Origin: a virus
Length of the DNA stretch: 22,464 nt
IMG/VR virus record: IMGVR_UViG_3300044684_000207
Span: 1 to 22,464 of that record
Reading direction: 5' to 3' (one strand)
This document shows, piece by piece, positions 19,461-22,464 of the stretch. Under the pieces are notes generated by a model that searched no databases, was not told the origin of the DNA, and saw nothing but the letters and a program-made list of their open reading frames with translations. The position numbers and the translations under genes are program-made. Every line of letters starts with the position of its first letter. Position 1 is the stretch's first letter.

Positions 19461-20882
19461 TCATCCTTGCGTCACTGTTACGCCTGTGCTTGAGCACAAA
19501 AAGTAGCTTTCCGGGTCCGATGCGATGATGTTTGTTCCCGCCGAAGGGCTGACCGACACACCATTTATCGTTACCGCGAATTGCAAAGTCGTAATGTTCT
19601 GCGCATCGATGATTGATGCGACGGCCTGCTGGAACGTGCTGATCATCACGTCGATATTGATCGGTTGACCCGCATAGATCGAATTGAGATATGCCTGAAT
19701 CTGCGGTGCGGCTAGTTGTGCTACAGAGGTTCCAGCAGTGAAACTCGGGAGCGTCGTATTCCACGTCACCGAGACCGTAACGACTTGGGCAGGCGGATTC
19801 ACGTACGGGATCGTGTACGTGTTCGGATTTTGGAACAGCGAAACGCTCACGTTCCGCGGATTCGGCGAAAACGTCGCGCCGCTCGTGTAGGTACCAAACC
19901 CGCTGCCGTTGGTTGTCGTCGTGATTGACGTTCCAGATACCGAGGCGACGGTGTAGGTCAGATTGAACGCGCTGGGCGTTGCTCCTGTCACCGTGAATGT
20001 CGATCCAACAGCGAAACTGCTTGCGAGATTTGTGGTGACAACAACCGGGTTTGCATTGGTCATGCCAGTAATGACCATTTGCGAGCCCTTTAGCGTGGCA
20101 ATATCGCCAACGCCTTGCAATATAGCGTTTGCCACTTCGTACGAGTCGCCACCGCCGCAGATGATCTGCCAACCGCCCGATACTTGGTTGATCGATACGA
20201 GTCGCTCTTGAACGCCCGTCACCTTGCCTAGCAGAGTTTTCAGATAAGCTGGCGTGCCAATGGATGCGACGATCCCGGCCTGAAGCACTCGAGCGCGGTA
20301 ATCTTGCGGACTCTCCGTTGACGTCGCGGGCGTTCCTGCCTGCGGATTCGTGACCGTGATGGTGTACGCGCTCGGGACCGAGGTGACGAGTTGCGTTACC
20401 GTGGAGGCCGGAATGGCGAACGTTCCGCTATTCGTAGCAACGGCATAGAGCAGCGTTGTCGTGCCACTCGCCGGAATCACCCCGCCATCTTGAAGCGAAT
20501 ACTGATTGGTGCCATCGCCAACTAGAAACCCTCTCGGCAGGACGTAGCCAGCTGGGCCGGTGAATTGGACATAAACGCTCCCGTTCGCTCCCACACCTTG
20601 TGGGATGCCAAACTGGCCGCCAAGTTGCGACAGGATGAAGGCATTCGCACCATATGGCGTAACCGAATTGATCGCCTCGACACGGGCCTGATCAATCGCC
20701 GCCAGCGCCGCAACGTCGGTCCCACTGATATCATCGATCAACCCAGCAGGAAGAACGGTATATCCTGGCTGCTGCGTTGCAACGTAGTTGATGAGTGCCG
20801 CATAGAGCGTGGAGACGGGCGTCGGCGTAGGACCGGCAAGCGTCATCACCAACGGAATAGACGTCGGGCTGATAGTGCTCAT
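19461..20882 (-). CDS. Baseplate J-like protein with Ig-like insert
   Basis: A 473-residue baseplate wedge protein. Conserved J segments: PAGLIDDISGTDVAALAAID (45-64), VTPYGANAFILSQLGGQFGI (74-93), VYVQFTGPAGYVLPRGF (103-119) and STESPQDYRARVLQAG (188-203). The C-terminal part (AAPQIQAYLNSIYAGQPINI) matches the late J region. Residues about 272-345 (VVVTTNLASSFAVGSTFTVT, SGTSITTTTNGSGFG) look like an inserted beta-sandwich domain. It starts in an ATGA overlap with the gp25/W-like gene and defines the phage as myovirus type. Confidence 0.9.
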   Translation of the reverse strand: MSTISPTSIPLVMTLAGPTPTPVSTLYAALINYVATQQPGYTVLPAGLIDDISGTDVAALAAIDQARVEAINSVTPYGANAFILSQLGGQFGIPQGVGANGSVYVQFTGPAGYVLPRGFLVGDGTNQYSLQDGGVIPASGTTTLLYAVATNSGTFAIPASTVTQLVTSVPSAYTITVTNPQAGTPATSTESPQDYRARVLQAGIVASIGTPAYLKTLLGKVTGVQERLVSINQVSGGWQIICGGGDSYEVANAILQGVGDIATLKGSQMVITGMTNANPVVVTTNLASSFAVGSTFTVTGATPSAFNLTYTVASVSGTSITTTTNGSGFGTYTSGATFSPNPRNVSVSLFQNPNTYTIPYVNPPAQVVTVSVTWNTTLPSFTAGTSVAQLAAPQIQAYLNSIYAGQPINIDVMISTFQQAVASIIDAQNITTLQFAVTINGVSVSPSAGTNIIASDPESYFLCSSTGVTVTQG

Positions 20883-21226
20883 GTGGCGATTGTTTGGTTG
20901 ATCACGGCCCCGCTATGGCACACGGCTGTGACGTTGTAGACTGGCGGGTACTGGTTCGGAACCTTGACTATCGCGAGCGAGGCGAATTTCGGCGCAAAAT
21001 ACTGCTGGATGTTCGACACGTAGTAGCTCGGCATGACCTGCGTCATGATCGTTTGATACTGCGGAATACCGAGGTTTGCGTAGAAGGGCGACTCACCAAG
21101 ATTCAGCTTTAGGGCTTGAACTAGTGTGGTCAACCACACGTTATCGTCGTAGCCGTTTTCATCCGTCGTAATCTCGACCCATTGATATGTGCCATCTAGG
21201 TTGTAAGTTCGGCCCCAAGTTCGCAT
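20879..21226 (-). CDS. Baseplate wedge protein, gp25/W-like
   Basis: A 115-residue protein from ATG 21226. Pattern: GYDDNVWLTTLVQALKLNLG, then ESPFYANLGIP, YYVSNIQQYFAPKFASLAIV and a closing YNVTAVCHSGAVI. The layout and length fit the gp25/W family, whose members make up the inner baseplate wedge with lysozyme-like topology but without enzymatic activity. Its place directly before the J-like gene, with an ATGA overlap, agrees. Its start lies only 12 bases from the start of the opposing gene at 21239. Confidence 0.8.
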   Translation of the reverse strand: MRTWGRTYNLDGTYQWVEITTDENGYDDNVWLTTLVQALKLNLGESPFYANLGIPQYQTIMTQVMPSYYVSNIQQYFAPKFASLAIVKVPNQYPPVYNVTAVCHSGAVINQTIAT

Positions 21227-21238
21227 TTGCTACCTTCT

Positions 21239-21886
21239 ATGTCTGAGCAGTCGCCTAACTTTTTCACGCACGAATCCCTATCTCGCTTGTCGCGTGATTA
21301 TTTAGTGCTCGTGCTCTTCGTGCGGAGTCGGTCCGAGGCGTTTTCGTGGGCGCTCGACGTGGCGAAGCGCGCACCACTATTCGAAGCGCGCGATCTCAAG
21401 TCGATAAAAGTCCATATCGCCGGATTCTTGGCAACGGCCGATGGAGCCATGCAGGCAATGGATTTGATCCACTACGTCCGTGGATGGAGAGGGACGCATT
21501 TCTACGCTCAAGGCCGAATGATCATTGGCGAGATGGAGCCCGCGTTTCACTTGGAGGCTGTTCTCAAGTGCTTCGCCGATTCGTGCGCCGCTCGAGACTT
21601 CCGGGCGCATTGCTATCGGCTCCTCGACGACCCGTTTCGTCCGCTTTCACCTTACAGGCCATTTGATCATGTCGCACCGTATTTCCGGCACTTCGAAGCT
21701 GCGGCCGAGGATGGAACGTACGTTTTCCCGTGCGCCCACATGATCAAATGGTTTCGCGCTCAACGAGATCATCCGGCATCCATACCGGACCAAATTCAAG
21801 CGGAAGGAGTCGACAAAATGTGCGACGTCTGTCCGCGATTTGATCCTGATGATTTCGGCGTGACCTCGATTAAACGGCGCCGCTAG
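21239..21886 (+). CDS. Unknown protein encoded against the baseplate operon
   Basis: A 215-residue protein from ATG 21239 (an in-frame TTG lies at 21227). I do not recognise it. It is mainly helical: LSRLSRDYLVLVLFVRSRSE, SWALDVAKRAPLFEARDL, AFHLEAVLKCFADSCAARDF, CYRLLDDPF, and a C-terminal pair of cysteines CDVCPRFDPDDFG. No membrane segment or signal peptide. It lies on the opposite strand to all tail genes, filling the gap between the spike and the gp25/W-like gene exactly; its stop shares CTAG with the stop of the spike gene. It is probably a moron with an unknown role; a promoter would have to lie within the gp25/W-like gene. Confidence 0.65.
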   Translation: MSEQSPNFFTHESLSRLSRDYLVLVLFVRSRSEAFSWALDVAKRAPLFEARDLKSIKVHIAGFLATADGAMQAMDLIHYVRGWRGTHFYAQGRMIIGEMEPAFHLEAVLKCFADSCAARDFRAHCYRLLDDPFRPLSPYRPFDHVAPYFRHFEAAAEDGTYVFPCAHMIKWFRAQRDHPASIPDQIQAEGVDKMCDVCPRFDPDDFGVTSIKRRR

Positions 21887-22464
21887 TTGATCGGCGGATC
21901 GGTTTGAGTCTTTGTGCCACCGCCAGGGAAGTACCCGTGCGTATGCAGTTCGTAGCTCTCTCCGTTGATCATCAAACCCGATGCTCCGAACGTTATCGTC
22001 TGCGTGCCGAATGTCATGGTGATGCCCGATACATTCACGACGAGCGAGGATGTTGACCCATAGGAAAGGGCGACCTCTGCGCCGTTGACAACGATAGTGT
22101 TCGATCCAAACGTAACGGTCGTCCCACTCGTATTCGTCACGACCTGAGACGTTGTGCCAGTCGTGGTGCGGCTGATGACTCCATTCGGCCCTTGCACCTG
22201 CGCTGCGTTTTGGTCGATTGGCGGAGAACTCTTGCGGCTGACCGGGACAAAGGCGAGCGTAGACAGATTGCCGCGGCGAGTCATTGTTGCCGTGCCGCCA
22301 CCAATTTCCGATACCCCGCCAAGATACACGTCGGCAGGTACGGTCATCCCCTTGTCGCCCACCTGGGTCGGATCTCTCAGCCAAGGGCTTTCGAGCTTCG
22401 GAATCGTGATGTTCGGAAGTGATTGCGGAGAGTTCTGGACATCGAACGCGACCGTCACAATCGA
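21883..22464 (-). CDS. Baseplate spike/V-type protein (5' partial)
   Basis: The frame is open to the right edge of the window (a GTG at 22458 is probably internal), so the N-terminus is outside. Visible: LPNITIPKLESPWLRDP, VGDKGMTVPADVYLGGVSEI and LSTLAFVPVS, matching the end of the Gp138/V-type baseplate spike domain. Beta-helix-like repeats follow (VVTNTSGTTVTFGSNTIVV; LVVNVSGITMTFGTQTITF) and the tip sequence YELHTHGYFPGGG, whose histidines commonly bind a metal ion in puncturing spikes. It is the needle that penetrates the host membrane. Confidence 0.75.
   Translation of the reverse strand, partial: SIVTVAFDVQNSPQSLPNITIPKLESPWLRDPTQVGDKGMTVPADVYLGGVSEIGGGTATMTRRGNLSTLAFVPVSRKSSPPIDQNAAQVQGPNGVISRTTTGTTSQVVTNTSGTTVTFGSNTIVVNGAEVALSYGSTSSLVVNVSGITMTFGTQTITFGASGLMINGESYELHTHGYFPGGGTKTQTDPPIN

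Noticed and set aside
19348-20172. 274-residue minus-strand frame overlapping the baseplate J-like gene
   Set aside because: It is rich in Arg, His, Cys and Trp without motifs and overlaps two clearly better genes in another frame.
21647-22384. 245-residue minus-strand frame overlapping the spike gene
   Set aside because: It is out of frame with the recognisable spike sequence and has the composition of a shadow.

Overview
The window is part of the genome of a temperate phage with a contractile (myovirus-type) tail. The likely host is a member of the Burkholderiaceae (Burkholderia, Paraburkholderia or Caballeronia). That host call rests on high GC, the style of the small early proteins, the endolysin and tail-fibre types, and a tRNA-Ser 3' end used as attachment site; it is recognition from memory, not a search. 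There is no sign of bacterial core genes on either side.

Layout. (1) Positions 1-6247, plus strand: a tightly overlapping early operon of fourteen genes, most joined by ATGA or similar stop/start overlaps. It holds mosaic 'module' proteins of unknown function, small zinc-ribbon proteins, an HNH-AP2 homing-type endonuclease, a second HNH protein and an ASCH-domain protein. It ends at an intrinsic terminator (6283-6308). (2) 6321-7603: a DUF4224 (excisionase-like) gene and a tyrosine integrase. (3) 7604-7941: an attP-like site built on the 3' end of tRNA-Ser, flanked by inverted arm-type repeats. (4) 7942-9228, plus strand: five small accessory genes, two with cysteine pairs. (5) 9206-12384, minus strand: lysis and late accessory cluster, in transcription order a coiled-coil membrane protein, GH24 endolysin, a small Cys protein with a broken or slippery frame, an HNH protein, a holin-like protein, two lipoproteins, a DUF6527-like protein and a class 3 lipase. 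(6) 12439-15171, plus strand, against the surrounding late genes: a self-contained moron with its own promoter/operator, an XRE-like regulator, an SGNH-hydrolase lipoprotein and an AT-rich glycosyltransferase. It is probably a surface-modification (lysogenic conversion) cassette. (7) 15176-22464, minus strand: tail genes, from the baseplate spike (cut by the window edge) through gp25/W-like, baseplate J-like, a gpI-position protein, a glycine-rich fibre, a small fibre-linked protein, a beta-helix tailspike with a Sec signal peptide, and a small secreted protein. One plus-strand gene (21239-21886) sits exactly between two baseplate genes.

How it fits together: phage genes lie on both sides of the att site, and the late lysis end faces the integrase across it. 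So this looks like an unintegrated, circularised or tandem form rather than a simple prophage end. The most unusual points are: the conversion cassette, whose hydrolase has no ordinary start codon near its lipoprotein signal; the C7 tract plus terminator plus T-run before the HNH gene, where tract length picks one of three products; the opposing gene inside the baseplate operon; and Sec signal peptides on two proteins in the tail-fibre position. I did not recognise any CRISPR, toxin-antitoxin, retron or DGR system.
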